Source: CAVVSQ01 sp963848825
Lineage (GTDB): Bacteria > Planctomycetota > Planctomycetia > Gemmatales > Gemmataceae
Assembly: GCA_963848825.1 (NCBI GenBank)
Contig: CAWKFA010000017.1
Coordinates: 992,001-1,056,000, forward strand
Reading direction: 5' to 3'
DNA: 64,000 nt
Part shown: positions 44,751-53,732 of the stretch, one piece after another
Position numbering within the stretch: the first letter of the stretch is position 1
Layout of the letters: the number at the start of each line of letters is the position of its first letter
Made by a program: the position numbers and the translations under genes
Notes under the pieces: model-generated
Told to the model about the DNA's origin: nothing
Database searches by the model: none
The model's input: only the letters and a program-made list of their open reading frames with translations

Positions 44751-46244
44751 CTAAAGTATTGGCGATAGCAACCGGCAGGCGTTTTCCGCGAGCCTTTCGA
44801 TGAAGGAGCGGTTGGCATACGCATTTTTGTCCAGTTTGATGGCGTTGCGAAAGTCCTCCTCGAAGGATGCCTCCAGTTTTTTGACGGCTGCCGGTGAATA
44901 GAGCAGGCAGTTGACCTCAAAATTGAGGAACATGCTGCGATTGTCCAGATTGGCTGTGCCGACGGATGCAAATTCGTCATCAACGATCATCACCTTGGCG
45001 TGCATCATTCCTTTGGTATATTGGTAGACCTGCACTCCCGCTCGCAGAACGTCCGCCCAATAATAGCGGGCCGCGAATTGCGGCACCCATTTGTCCGGAC
45101 GATGTTGTCCCAAGAAGCGGACGTCGATGCCATTGTAGGCGGCCAGGCGCAGCGCATCCAGCAAGCCGGCATCGGGTACGAAGTAGGGCGAGGCGATCCA
45201 GACGCGCTGCCGTGCTTTGAGAATGGCGGCAAAGGTAATCTCGCGGATGGCTTTCAGATCACGATCCGGTCCAGAGTCAATGACCTGCACGGGATAGGGC
45301 CCGGCGTTATGGTTGGCCCTGAAATAAGCCCCGCGTGCATCTTGGGCAGGCACATTTTCGCCCGAAGCAAAGCTCCAATCTTCCATGAACACGCGTTGCA
45401 GATCGACGACCGCCGGGCCACGGACCCTCAGGTGCGTATCGCGCCAGAAGCCGAAATATTTGTTCCGGCCCACATATTCATCGCCAATGTTGAGCCCGCC
45501 GATAAATCCATAAGTGCCGTCGACAACCATGATTTTACGGTGATTGCGCATGTTGACCTGGAGACGCCGGCGCAGCAGATTGATGGGTAAAAAGACGCTG
45601 GTCTTGCCCCCGGCGGCACGCAATGGCGCCAGGAGACGCCTGCCAAGTCGGTGCGAGCCCATGGCATCATAGAGCAAGCGCACCTCCACGCCCTGTTTCG
45701 CCTTGGCGGTCAGGAGCTCGAGGAACTGTCGTCCCAACCGGTCGGGCTGAAAGATAAAGACCATGATGTGAATGTGATGCTCAGCGCCGTTGATGGCTTC
45801 GATCATGGCGTCAAACGTGGGCTGGCCCTCGAAATAAAAGTCGACCTGATTGTTGTCCGTTACATGGTAGGCACCAAGGCGATAGGCCAGGCGCGCCAAG
45901 TTCTCGCTCAGGCCTTCGAGTTGGCCTTCCTGCCGGCTTGCCCGCGGCAGGTTTGCGGAACTGGCGTGGTTGGCGGGATTGGCTGGTGATTCATACTGAA
46001 GCTTGTGCCGCCGTTTACGTTTCAGCGGTCGGCTGACGTGTTGGTAACCGAAGAAAAAAAACAGCACAATGCCCGCCAGGGGCAGAAATAGCATAAGCAG
46101 AATCCAGGCAATCGCGGAACTGGCTTCCGGCTTGGTCATGAGCACCCACACAATGGACAGGGTGGTCGCGACAAAGGCGAAGGCTCCCAGCAGGAACGGT
46201 AACCAAAAAAGAAAATCGTCCCAAGTTTGAAAGAGCCAGTTCAT
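44751..46244 (-). CDS. cls: cardiolipin synthase (phospholipase D family)
   Basis: A 497-residue inner-membrane enzyme that condenses two phosphatidylglycerol molecules into cardiolipin. Two N-terminal spans form the PLDc_N region (FLLGAFAFVATTLSIVWVL, AIAWILLMLFLPLAGIVLFF). The two HKD motifs are NHRKIMVVDGTYGFIGG and HAKVMIVDDEFASVGTANLD. Following motif 1, GGLNIGDEYVGRNKYFGFWR is typical of bacterial Cls. The protein is intact and starts a leftward four-gene run with queA. Confidence 0.95.
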   Translation of the reverse strand: MNWLFQTWDDFLFWLPFLLGAFAFVATTLSIVWVLMTKPEASSAIAWILLMLFLPLAGIVLFFFFGYQHVSRPLKRKRRHKLQYESPANPANHASSANLPRASRQEGQLEGLSENLARLAYRLGAYHVTDNNQVDFYFEGQPTFDAMIEAINGAEHHIHIMVFIFQPDRLGRQFLELLTAKAKQGVEVRLLYDAMGSHRLGRRLLAPLRAAGGKTSVFLPINLLRRRLQVNMRNHRKIMVVDGTYGFIGGLNIGDEYVGRNKYFGFWRDTHLRVRGPAVVDLQRVFMEDWSFASGENVPAQDARGAYFRANHNAGPYPVQVIDSGPDRDLKAIREITFAAILKARQRVWIASPYFVPDAGLLDALRLAAYNGIDVRFLGQHRPDKWVPQFAARYYWADVLRAGVQVYQYTKGMMHAKVMIVDDEFASVGTANLDNRSMFLNFEVNCLLYSPAAVKKLEASFEEDFRNAIKLDKNAYANRSFIERLAENACRLLSPIL

Positions 46245-46507
46245 GCCGACGGCCTCAAGTCATATTCCGACACTATTTTAGGCAAATTCAACGGGTGAGA
46301 AGTCAGGCCCGCGTTGTCCTGCCGCGCCTTTACATCCTATTGAAAACCACGCCGTTAAAAGCCATTCCGAGCGGTCGGACTCGCCCTGGCCAGGCACACA
46401 AAGCCGGCCCGATCCATCCGTTTGCGGAGCGGATAAGGCAATTTGCTGCTCATTCATTCGTGAGCTATCCTTGAACTTGTCTAATACTTCGTTTACAGGA
46501 AGATATC

Positions 46508-47347
46508 ATGAGCCAAGCAATCCTGGACCGCGATTTGAACGAATGCCTATGCGTGGAGCTTGGCTGGAAAGAAGTTGCCAAGGGATTGACCAAAATTCTG
46601 ATTGGTTATGCCATCTGGGTCGTCGGCTATGTTTTGGGCGTGGGGCTCGTGCTGCTCCCGCTCATCCAGGCGAATTTCAAGCTGGAATCGACACGCATGG
46701 GCATCCCGCAACTGTGGATGTTCTACGCGGGTCTGGGGATCCTGTCCGTGACGGGAATGCTGTCCTGCGGCATCGTCATGGGGGGCAAATGGAAGTGCAT
46801 GATCAATGCTTCGGAACGCAATAATTGCCGGTGGCTGCTTTTTGTTTGCGTGGCCAGCCTGGCCATGTCCATGGCACTCGGACTTCTATCATCGTTGGCA
46901 GGGCTGAAAATTCAGCCGGAATTCAGCCGGGGCGTCGCCGGCCTGGGCCGCATGCGCTTTTCCACGGTTGGCGTGGTGTTTAACCTGAGCAGCGTGGGCC
47001 TATGCATGGCCTATGGTTGCACATTCGCCCTGTTCCTACGGTCGGTGGCGCAGTGTATGGACTCGCGCTGGCATGTGCGTCTCGTGGATCTTTTTCTGAG
47101 CTTTTTCGTGCCGCTCACGATCGCCTCGGTCTTCCTGACCTATCGCGTGATCACTGGCGACGAACAAATGATCAAGCCGCTGCTGTTCGTGGGCGTGGGG
47201 TGGATCGGCTGTTTCGCGTTTTGGATCTACATGATCGCGTCGGTGCGGCGGTGTATCCTCCGCACCCTGGATAAGGTCAAGGACCCAATGGCTTATAGCG
47301 CCCTGGCACCGGGCAGGCCGCAAAAACGCGATTTCAGCTATAACTAA
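46508..47347 (+). CDS. conserved integral membrane protein, six to seven spans
   Basis: A 279-residue membrane protein. The N-terminus (MSQAILDRDLNECLCVELGW) is cytosolic. Hydrophobic segments include IGYAIWVVGYVLGVGLVLLP, MFYAGLGILSVTGMLSCGIV, WLLFVCVASLAMSMALGLL, VGLCMAYGCTFALFL, LFLSFFVPLTIASVFLTY and LLFVGVGWIGCFAFWIYMIA. AGGAAG lies a few bases before the ATG. No transporter or enzyme motif was recognised. Similar poly-spanning proteins occur widely in Gemmata-type genomes with no known role. It converges with rpiA with a four-base overlap. Confidence 0.7.
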   Translation: MSQAILDRDLNECLCVELGWKEVAKGLTKILIGYAIWVVGYVLGVGLVLLPLIQANFKLESTRMGIPQLWMFYAGLGILSVTGMLSCGIVMGGKWKCMINASERNNCRWLLFVCVASLAMSMALGLLSSLAGLKIQPEFSRGVAGLGRMRFSTVGVVFNLSSVGLCMAYGCTFALFLRSVAQCMDSRWHVRLVDLFLSFFVPLTIASVFLTYRVITGDEQMIKPLLFVGVGWIGCFAFWIYMIASVRRCILRTLDKVKDPMAYSALAPGRPQKRDFSYN

Positions 47348-48025
47348 GGTCGCAGCAGTTCTATGCCGCCATCCTTCTGAACCAGCACCGTGGGGGCCAT
47401 GCCGAGAAATAAGCCAGTGCCCACGATGCCAGGTATGCTTTGAATGGCGTGCTCGACGTCTGCGGGCTTCGTCATCGGCTGGACCTTGCAGTCCAGAATG
47501 ACGTTGCCATTGTCGGTGACAAAAAGCTGGCCGCCCAGCGATCGCGGCTCGGCCGGAAACCCAAGAGCGACCAGGCGGCGGCGACAAAGACTCAGGCCGA
47601 AAGGCACCACTTCCACGGGCAGGATGCCGCGTTCACCCAGAATTCGCACGCGCTTTTCCGTGCCTACCAGAATCACTAGCTGGCGCGAAGAAGCAGCCAC
47701 GATCTTTTCGCGCACCGGCGCCCCGCCATAGCCCTTGATCAGATTGCAACGGTCATCGACTTCATCGGCACCGTCCACGGTCACATCGATAGACTCACAT
47801 TTATCTATGGGGATAAGGGGAATACCGAGTTGCGTGGCCAGTTGCGCCGCTTCGCTGGAGGTGGCCACTCCCTGGATGGCAAGACCGGCGCGCACGCGCT
47901 CGCTCAAGGCCTCAAGGAAGGCGGCGGCGGCGTGGCCCGTACCCAGGCCGACGACGTTGCCGGGAGAGATCATCGCTACCGCGCAGTTCGGCGATCGCCC
48001 GCAGGTGCGGCGCATTGGTAGCCAT
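47344..48025 (-). CDS. rpiA: ribose-5-phosphate isomerase A (frame break near 47983)
   Basis: RpiA interconverts ribose 5-phosphate and ribulose 5-phosphate in the pentose phosphate pathway. GNVVGLGTGHAAAAF is the phosphate loop. SIDVTVDGADEVD and LIKGYGGAPVREKIVA carry the catalytic Asp/Lys region; VPFGLSLCRRRLVALGF and GTGLFLG follow as in the family. The ATG at 48025 opens MATNAPHLRAIAEL, in another frame from the rest. Removing one base in CTGCGCGGTAGC (near 47983) joins them. The in-frame alternative start at 48063 gives an unrelated Arg-rich leader, so it is rejected. Confidence 0.9.
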
Positions 48026-48084
48026 CTGGGGTTTCTCGTTTTAGAGGTGCCGGTAGCGGCCATATTTATTTCGCCCAGACTATT

Positions 48085-48861
48085 CTATGCAGCCAGCGTT
48101 CGAGGAGAATGCTCGAGGTCGCGGACTTCATCCAGGATTTCACCAAGGAGCGTGACTTCGAGGTGAAGCAACGTTTCAGCGGCCTGGGCGCCATCGAGAA
48201 CGCGATGGTCGAAGGCCAGGCGGACATCGAGGCAGCCTTTGTCGTCGAGAAGCCCGTAATGCAACGTGGAGGTTAGCAACGGCACAAGGTTCAAGATGCC
48301 CGCTCCCTGGCCGGCAACCGAGGTAAGTCCGAAGGTCCCGAAGTTGTGGCAACGCCGGCGACCGAACAAGTTGAGTGCGGCCCACATCAAGAAGCGGCGC
48401 ACGGGTCCAGGCAGATGGCTCACGCGGTTGACGCGCCGATACGAATCGATTTGCTCGACGGGCGTCTCCATAAAGTGATGAATGATGGCATCGAGTTCCG
48501 GAAGTGTGCGATTTTCCGGGCTCCGCACATGCGCATGCAGCACCACATCCTCTTCGAGTACGCGCCGCCCGACGTTTAGCGTGGCGATATTCTTCGGCGC
48601 TTCGAAAAAGCGTGGCCACGGAAAACTCATGTAGCAGCGTCGCAAGATTGGCTCACGCGCGGCAACGAGTGCAAACGCCTTGGTAAAGAGGGCAGTCCAG
48701 GTAGGCCGGGGCGAACAGAGCTGTCGGGCCATGATGAGCCGGCTCAGGTTCATGCGGCGGTCCACGGTCACCGTCGGCACCTTTTGACTGAACGTCATGA
48801 GGTCAATGACTAGCCGCCGAAAAGGCGTTATCCATACCGTTTTGCCGCGTAGTTTGACCAT
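48085..48861 (-). CDS. lone catalytic domain of 2-oxoacid dehydrogenase acyltransferase (E2) type
   Basis: A 258-residue protein equal in size to the E2p/E2o catalytic domain. The active-site motif HxxxDG is present as FDHRVLDGAQAA near residue 218. PTVTVDRRMNLSRLIMARQ, FTKAFALVAAREPILRRCY and FGTFGLTSVAGQGAGILNLV follow the CAT-like fold. No lipoyl or peripheral-subunit-binding domain precedes it, and no E1/E3 gene is near. It could be a free-standing acyltransferase using a small acyl-CoA, similar to chloramphenicol-acetyltransferase relatives. It lies 59 bases before rpiA on the same strand. Confidence 0.82.
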   Translation of the reverse strand: MVKLRGKTVWITPFRRLVIDLMTFSQKVPTVTVDRRMNLSRLIMARQLCSPRPTWTALFTKAFALVAAREPILRRCYMSFPWPRFFEAPKNIATLNVGRRVLEEDVVLHAHVRSPENRTLPELDAIIHHFMETPVEQIDSYRRVNRVSHLPGPVRRFLMWAALNLFGRRRCHNFGTFGLTSVAGQGAGILNLVPLLTSTLHYGLLDDKGCLDVRLAFDHRVLDGAQAAETLLHLEVTLLGEILDEVRDLEHSPRTLAA

Positions 48862-49176
48862 GAGACATTCCCTTGTGCTTGACGTGCCGGAGGTCTTTCG
48901 TTGAGAACGGTGCCTGGACGAACACTTGCAATGGGTGTTTATCCGGAAAATCGAAAAATAGCAATAGAAACGTCACATCCCGCGGGGCCCTTCTTTCTGG
49001 ACGCGATACCGGCCAGGTCGGGACATTTGGCCAACTTCCTATTTCTTTTCCGCTGGCATGGGTCGAAAGAGTAATGAGAATGGATTCATGTCTTGTGAGC
49101 GTTGCTGGGCCATGCCCCGATGCTCGCCTGGTAGGGACGTCAGGCCGTTTGTTGACGCTGACCAGGTACCGAAGGC
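48862..49176. other. divergent intergenic region, 315 bases
   Basis: This stretch lies between the leftward acyltransferase gene and the rightward esterase gene. Promoters for both are expected. I saw no convincing -35/-10 pair, hairpin or repeat. Confidence 0.4.
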
Positions 49177-50241
49177 ATGAAAAAACTGGTATGGATCGTC
49201 GCCGGTGTCGCTCTCTGTCCCTTCGCACTGGAGGGCCAGGGCGCCGGTTTATTGAGCAAGCGCGTCGACCTGGAGCGCGTGCAAAGGTGCCTTCACGGGC
49301 AGATCGTCGATTTTACGCACAATCACGGGGCGGACCGGCGCATCTGGTCACCCGCGCTGTGCGCCAGGCGTGATCTTTACGTCTACTTGCCCCCCAACTT
49401 TGATCCCAACAAAAAATACCCCCTTGGCATCTTCCTGCATGGCGCCACCCAGGACGAGCAGTTCTTCATTGACGGCCTTGTCCAGCGTTTCGACAAGGCA
49501 ATCGTCTCGGGTGAGTTGCCTCCTTTTATCGTCGCGGTGCCCGATGGCAGCTTGCTCGGCCGGCCCTCCTTCTTTCAGATTGCCAGCTTCTTCGCCAACT
49601 CCGATGCCGGGCGCTATGAAGATTATCTGATGGAGGACGTCTGGAACTTTGTCACGGAGAACTTTCCGATTCGCCCCGAGCGCGAGGCCCATGCGCTCAT
49701 TGGCGCCTCCATGGGCGGTTCGGCCGCCTTCGCGCAGGCCATCAAGCATCGCGACAAGATCAAGATTGCCGTCGGTTTTATGCCGGCGCTTAACTTGCGC
49801 TGGGTCGATTGCCATGGCCATTATCGAACCCAATTCGATCCCTTTTGCTGGGGATGGCGCAGCCAGCTCAAGCCATGTGAGATAATCGGCAGGCCGGGCG
49901 AGCTTGTGAAAATCAGGTTTCGCAATCTCTACTGTCCGCTCATCGGCTATGGGCCGGACGCCATGGCGAAACTGAGCCAGTTCAATCCCATCGAGATCAT
50001 GGATCAGTACGATTTGAAAGAAGGGGATTTGTCGCTTTTTGTCGGTTACGGCGGCATGGACGAGTTCAATATCGGTGCGCAGGTCGAAAGCTTTCTTTAC
50101 CGCGCCAGAGAACGGGGCATAACGGTCGGTGTCGCTTACGATCCGCAGGGGCACCACAACGTCGAAGGGGGTCGGCGCCTTTTCCCGGACGCCATGCGCT
50201 GGATCGAACCACTCATGGTCCCTTATGCTGAGCCGAAGTAA
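49177..50241 (+). CDS. secreted alpha/beta-hydrolase (esterase D/feruloyl-esterase-like)
   Basis: A 354-residue exported hydrolase. MKKLVWIVAGVALCPFALEG is a signal peptide. RRDLYVYLPPNFDPNKKYPL and LGIFLHGATQDEQFFIDGL are the usual opening of the PF00756 esterase family. The nucleophile elbow is GASMGGSAA. The catalytic His is likely in DPQGHHNVEGG and the acid in VGYGGMDEFN. Several Cys (CHGHY, FCWGW, KPCEI) may form disulfides outside the cytoplasm. The substrate is unknown. Confidence 0.85.
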   Translation: MKKLVWIVAGVALCPFALEGQGAGLLSKRVDLERVQRCLHGQIVDFTHNHGADRRIWSPALCARRDLYVYLPPNFDPNKKYPLGIFLHGATQDEQFFIDGLVQRFDKAIVSGELPPFIVAVPDGSLLGRPSFFQIASFFANSDAGRYEDYLMEDVWNFVTENFPIRPEREAHALIGASMGGSAAFAQAIKHRDKIKIAVGFMPALNLRWVDCHGHYRTQFDPFCWGWRSQLKPCEIIGRPGELVKIRFRNLYCPLIGYGPDAMAKLSQFNPIEIMDQYDLKEGDLSLFVGYGGMDEFNIGAQVESFLYRARERGITVGVAYDPQGHHNVEGGRRLFPDAMRWIEPLMVPYAEPK

Positions 50242-50248
50242 GGGAGTC

Positions 50249-51706
50249 TCACTTTTTTGCCGCCACGTGGCCTGGCGCGGCGATAAAGTCCTTGACCGGT
50301 GCGCCATCGCTGGTTTGCCAGATGCGGACCTCACCGTTGTTGCCACCACCGGCCACCCATTGCCCGTCGGGGCTGATGGCCACCGCGAAGACGTAGTCGC
50401 TGAAGCCCGCCAGGTTCTTGAGCGCCGCTCCGGTTTTGGCATTGAATAAACGAACCGCCCCGTCGGCGCCGCAGGTGGCAAACAGGGCTTTTTCGTCGCT
50501 TGGATAGTACGTCACTTTGTACACGGCCTTGCCGCCGCTAATTGAGCGCGTTTGCTTGCCGATCTGTTTCTTGTCGTCAGTGGCTTGCCATTCGCGCAAA
50601 TTGCCGTCTTCGCCCACGGAAAAGCCGGTCTTGCCATCAGGAAGGATGCCGACGCCATACACCGAGTTTTGATGATCCCCAAAGGTCAACACGGACTCCT
50701 TCGCCGCCAGGTCCCAAATCTTGGCGGTCTTGTCGCGGCTGGCTGTTAGCAGGAGTTTGTTATCGGGTGAGAAGGCCACGCCCAGCACCCAGTCAGCGTG
50801 ATTTTCGACGACCTGGTCCAGGGCTCTGCTCGCCACGTCCCAAACGCGGACCAGGCGATCGCAGCCCCCCGCGGCCAACTTGGTACCATCTGGGCTGACT
50901 GCGAGAGCCAGCACTTCATCATCCCCCTCGTATAGTTCCGCCACCAGCACGCTTTTATCATTGACGCCATCGAGAACGCCAACCCCACCGATAGCGGTTC
51001 CCGTGCCACTTATGTCATAGATGCGCACGTCCCCTTCCTGGCCGGGCCGGCCTCCCGCGACCGCGAGCTTGCCATCGGGAAGAAATGCCATCGCCTTGGC
51101 GCGTTCGGCGCGGGTGTAAATCCGCTTTTCGAGCCTGGCCTCAAGCGGGTCCCAGACAGTTAGCTCGTGATAACCGCCGACGACGATCTTTTTACCGTCC
51201 GGCGTGAACGCCAGAGCATTTATCAAAAAGGGAAATGGATAGGAGGCCGGCGGCGCCGGCGCCTTCCAGCGGACGCGCAGCTCACGTAGTAAATCCGCCT
51301 TGGGGTCGATGCCCGCGTCCATCTGAGCGCCGGCGGCGATCCACTGGGAGATGATCGTGACTTGCTGCTTTGTGAGAGGATCGCCATTTTCCTTGGGAGG
51401 CATGTGCTCGGGGCCGGTACTCGTCAAGACATCGATGATGAGGCTTTCGCGTGGCTTCCCAGCAGTGACCGGATCGTCCTTGGTGCCGCCCTTACGGAAG
51501 CTTTCGAAGGTCGTCATATCAAGCTTGCCTTTTTTCCGCTTGGCATCATGGCAGGCGAAGCAATTCTCCTTGAGGATGGGGGCGACGTCTCGAATAAAGC
51601 TGATCTTGGCTTCCTGCGAATAGGCAGACGGCACCACACTGGCCAGCACCAACCAGGCCAGGGCTGCCGCGAGAATAGAACACAGGATGCAGTAACAGCG
51701 AAACAT
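50249..51706 (-). CDS. planctomycete c-type cytochrome domain fused to WD40 repeats
   Basis: A 485-residue exported protein with a signal peptide (ILAAALAWLVLASVVPSAYS). The haem-binding site is CFACH in ISFIRDVAPILKENCFACHD, the usual planctomycete cytochrome-C domain, ending with PPKENGDPLTKQQVTIISQW. About seven WD40 units follow (LAFTPDGKKIVVGGYHELTV, LAVSPDGTKLAAGGCDRLVR, VAFSPDNKLLLTASRDKTAK). Such proteins are periplasmic and are thought to take part in electron transfer linked to polymer breakdown, but no substrate is known. It converges with the esterase gene seven bases away. Confidence 0.9.
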   Translation of the reverse strand: MFRCYCILCSILAAALAWLVLASVVPSAYSQEAKISFIRDVAPILKENCFACHDAKRKKGKLDMTTFESFRKGGTKDDPVTAGKPRESLIIDVLTSTGPEHMPPKENGDPLTKQQVTIISQWIAAGAQMDAGIDPKADLLRELRVRWKAPAPPASYPFPFLINALAFTPDGKKIVVGGYHELTVWDPLEARLEKRIYTRAERAKAMAFLPDGKLAVAGGRPGQEGDVRIYDISGTGTAIGGVGVLDGVNDKSVLVAELYEGDDEVLALAVSPDGTKLAAGGCDRLVRVWDVASRALDQVVENHADWVLGVAFSPDNKLLLTASRDKTAKIWDLAAKESVLTFGDHQNSVYGVGILPDGKTGFSVGEDGNLREWQATDDKKQIGKQTRSISGGKAVYKVTYYPSDEKALFATCGADGAVRLFNAKTGAALKNLAGFSDYVFAVAISPDGQWVAGGGNNGEVRIWQTSDGAPVKDFIAAPGHVAAKK

Positions 51707-51748
51707 GCCAATCTCCCTCGTCGCCCAGGGCCGTAAAGCTTCCCGGTA

Positions 51749-52966
51749 TCAAAAATTTTGATCAGTCTGTATTATACCACCCGCGCCGCGCAAAGCCGCG
51801 CATTCTTCAGGCTTCAGGCCCAGAATTTCTTGCAAAACTGCATCGGTATCCTGCCCCAGGCCTGGTGGCATCGTGGCGCCGGGCAGGCTTGCGCCCTGAA
51901 TGTGAAACGGGGAACCGACCAAATCAACGGGGTTTCCCGCCGGGTCCCGCACCCCAAACCGAAGGAGACGGTCGACGGCTTGCGGCTGGGAATAAAGCTG
52001 GGCGTAGTTGAGCACCGGAGCATGCGGAATGTCGGCCGCGAGCAATTTTTGTTGCCAGACCTGTGCCGATTGCGTGGACATTAGCGCTTCGAGAAGCGGC
52101 ACCAGGGAATCGCGGTGGCGCACCCGCTCGGCATTGCTCGTAAAACGAAGATCGCTCGCCAGATCATCACGACCAGCCGCCGCGCAAAAACGTTGCCACT
52201 GGCCATCGTTGCCGACGGCAAGAATGAGCCAGTCGTCGGCGGTTTGAAAAGCTTGATAAGGGACAATCTGCAAATGGGCGTTCCCCTGCCGCTCGGGCAC
52301 TTGCCCGCTCGTCAGGAAGGCCTGGACGAGGTTGACCTGCGAAGCCACGGCACAATCGAGGAGGGCGAGGTCGATGGCGTAACCATGTCCCGACGATTGC
52401 CGCGCATGCAGACATGCCAAGATCGCGATGCCGGCGTACAGCCCAGCCCAGACGTCCGTGACCGCCACACTCACTTTCGACGGCGGCCCGTCCACGGGGC
52501 CGGTTGTGTCCATGAGCCCGCTCAGGGCCTGGATGGCAAAGTCGTAACCTGGCAAGTCGCTCCAGGGACCAGTGCGGCCAAAACCAGAGAGTGAACAAAC
52601 GATAAGCCTGGGGTTGATGCCTTGCAATCGCGTTGGGCCGAGGCCCAATTTCTCCGCGCTGGCCGAGCGAAAATTTTCGAGGACTATATCACTCCTGGCG
52701 ACTAGCTTGTAAAAGATCTCCAGCCCCTCCGGCTTGGCCAGATCGAGGGTTATGCCTTTTTTGTTGCGATTGCACGACAAGTAATAGGCACTAAAAGCCC
52801 CCGCGAACGGCGGGCCCCAACCGCGTGTCTCGTCTCCCTGGCCGGGCCTCTCCACCTTCAAAACCTCGGCACCAAGGTCACCCAGCATCTGCCCACAATA
52901 GGGCCCCGCCAATACCCGAGAGGCATCGAGTACTCGTAAACCGGCCAAGGGACCGACGTTTGGCAT
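51749..52966 (-). CDS. CaiB/BaiF family (class III) CoA-transferase
   Basis: A CoA-transferase of about 405 residues that moves CoA between carboxylic acids. The ATG at 52966 opens MPNVGPLAGLRVLDASRVLA and has GGAGAG upstream; the frame open from 53062 adds residues unlike the family. GPYCGQMLGDLGAEVLKVER, NRNKKGITLDLAKPEGLEIF, DIVLENFRSASAEKLGLG and CSLSGFGRTGPW are hallmarks. The catalytic Asp is in GYDFAIQALSGLMD. It is divergent from the isochorismatase gene (144-base gap). Substrate specificity cannot be read; formyl-CoA/oxalate and acyl-carnitine types share these motifs. Confidence 0.92.
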   Translation of the reverse strand: MPNVGPLAGLRVLDASRVLAGPYCGQMLGDLGAEVLKVERPGQGDETRGWGPPFAGAFSAYYLSCNRNKKGITLDLAKPEGLEIFYKLVARSDIVLENFRSASAEKLGLGPTRLQGINPRLIVCSLSGFGRTGPWSDLPGYDFAIQALSGLMDTTGPVDGPPSKVSVAVTDVWAGLYAGIAILACLHARQSSGHGYAIDLALLDCAVASQVNLVQAFLTSGQVPERQGNAHLQIVPYQAFQTADDWLILAVGNDGQWQRFCAAAGRDDLASDLRFTSNAERVRHRDSLVPLLEALMSTQSAQVWQQKLLAADIPHAPVLNYAQLYSQPQAVDRLLRFGVRDPAGNPVDLVGSPFHIQGASLPGATMPPGLGQDTDAVLQEILGLKPEECAALRGAGGIIQTDQNF

Positions 52967-53110
52967 ATTTGACTCTCCAGAACGTGGCCGAGCGGAAAAC
53001 GCTATTGTAGAAGTCCAGGCCCCTCGCAAAAACACCATTGTGACCGGGCCAGCCCGTGCCAATAGTCTTTTACTTTGCCAGCGCTATCCATAAAAAGATG
53101 TCACGAGGCC

Positions 53111-53701
53111 ATGCATCCATCGGACTCCGCGGTTATGCCACACCCAACGCACTTGCTTGCTGTCGAAACAACCCTTCTCGTAATCGACGTGCAGGATAAG
53201 TTGATGATCAAAATTCCGGGCGCCGCCGATATCACGCGGAACATTGGCTTTTTGATCGATGGTGCCCGGCTACTTGCCGTACCGGTCGCGGCTACCGAGC
53301 AGTATCCCAAGGGATTGGGGCCGACGGTGCCGGAACTCGCGCAGCGCTTGCCGGAGCGGCCGGCCAAGACGGCCTTTAGCAGTTGTGCGGTGCCAGGCCT
53401 TGTTGAAGAGTTCCGCCGACAAGGACGAACGCGCGTCGTGCTAACGGGTATTGAGAGCCATGTATGCGTACTCAATACTGCCCTCGACTTGCTGGCCGCC
53501 GACTTTAAAGTCTATCTGGCGGTCGATGCCATCGGCAGCCGCTATGCGATCGATCACGATACGGCCCTACGGCGTCTCGAGAGGGCCGGTGCCATTTTAC
53601 TGACGGTGGAGACGGCGCTTTTTGAAATGACTGGCGGGGCCAGCCACCCCAAATTCAAGCAGGTCAGCGCGCTGGTTCAGGAACGCATGAAAGCTCTTTG
53701 A
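53111..53701 (+). CDS. isochorismatase-family hydrolase
   Basis: A cysteine hydrolase of about 196 residues. The catalytic triad of the family is visible: Asp in TLLVIDVQDKLM, Lys in RPAKTAFSSC, Cys in GIESHVCVLNT, where the cis-peptide segment also lies. The ATG at 53111 (MHPSDSAVMPHPTH) is followed by a second at 53135. Family members hydrolyse small amides or isochorismate. The next gene, an aminotransferase, begins 31 bases later on the same strand, so they may form a unit. Confidence 0.9.
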   Translation: MHPSDSAVMPHPTHLLAVETTLLVIDVQDKLMIKIPGAADITRNIGFLIDGARLLAVPVAATEQYPKGLGPTVPELAQRLPERPAKTAFSSCAVPGLVEEFRRQGRTRVVLTGIESHVCVLNTALDLLAADFKVYLAVDAIGSRYAIDHDTALRRLERAGAILLTVETALFEMTGGASHPKFKQVSALVQERMKAL

Positions 53702-53732
53702 TTATTCACCCATTTCGCGGAGGAAGTTTCTC

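Noticed and set aside
49348..50481. 377-codon minus-strand frame over the esterase and the end of the cytochrome/WD40 gene
   Set aside because: It crosses two genes of opposite direction that have strong independent motifs.
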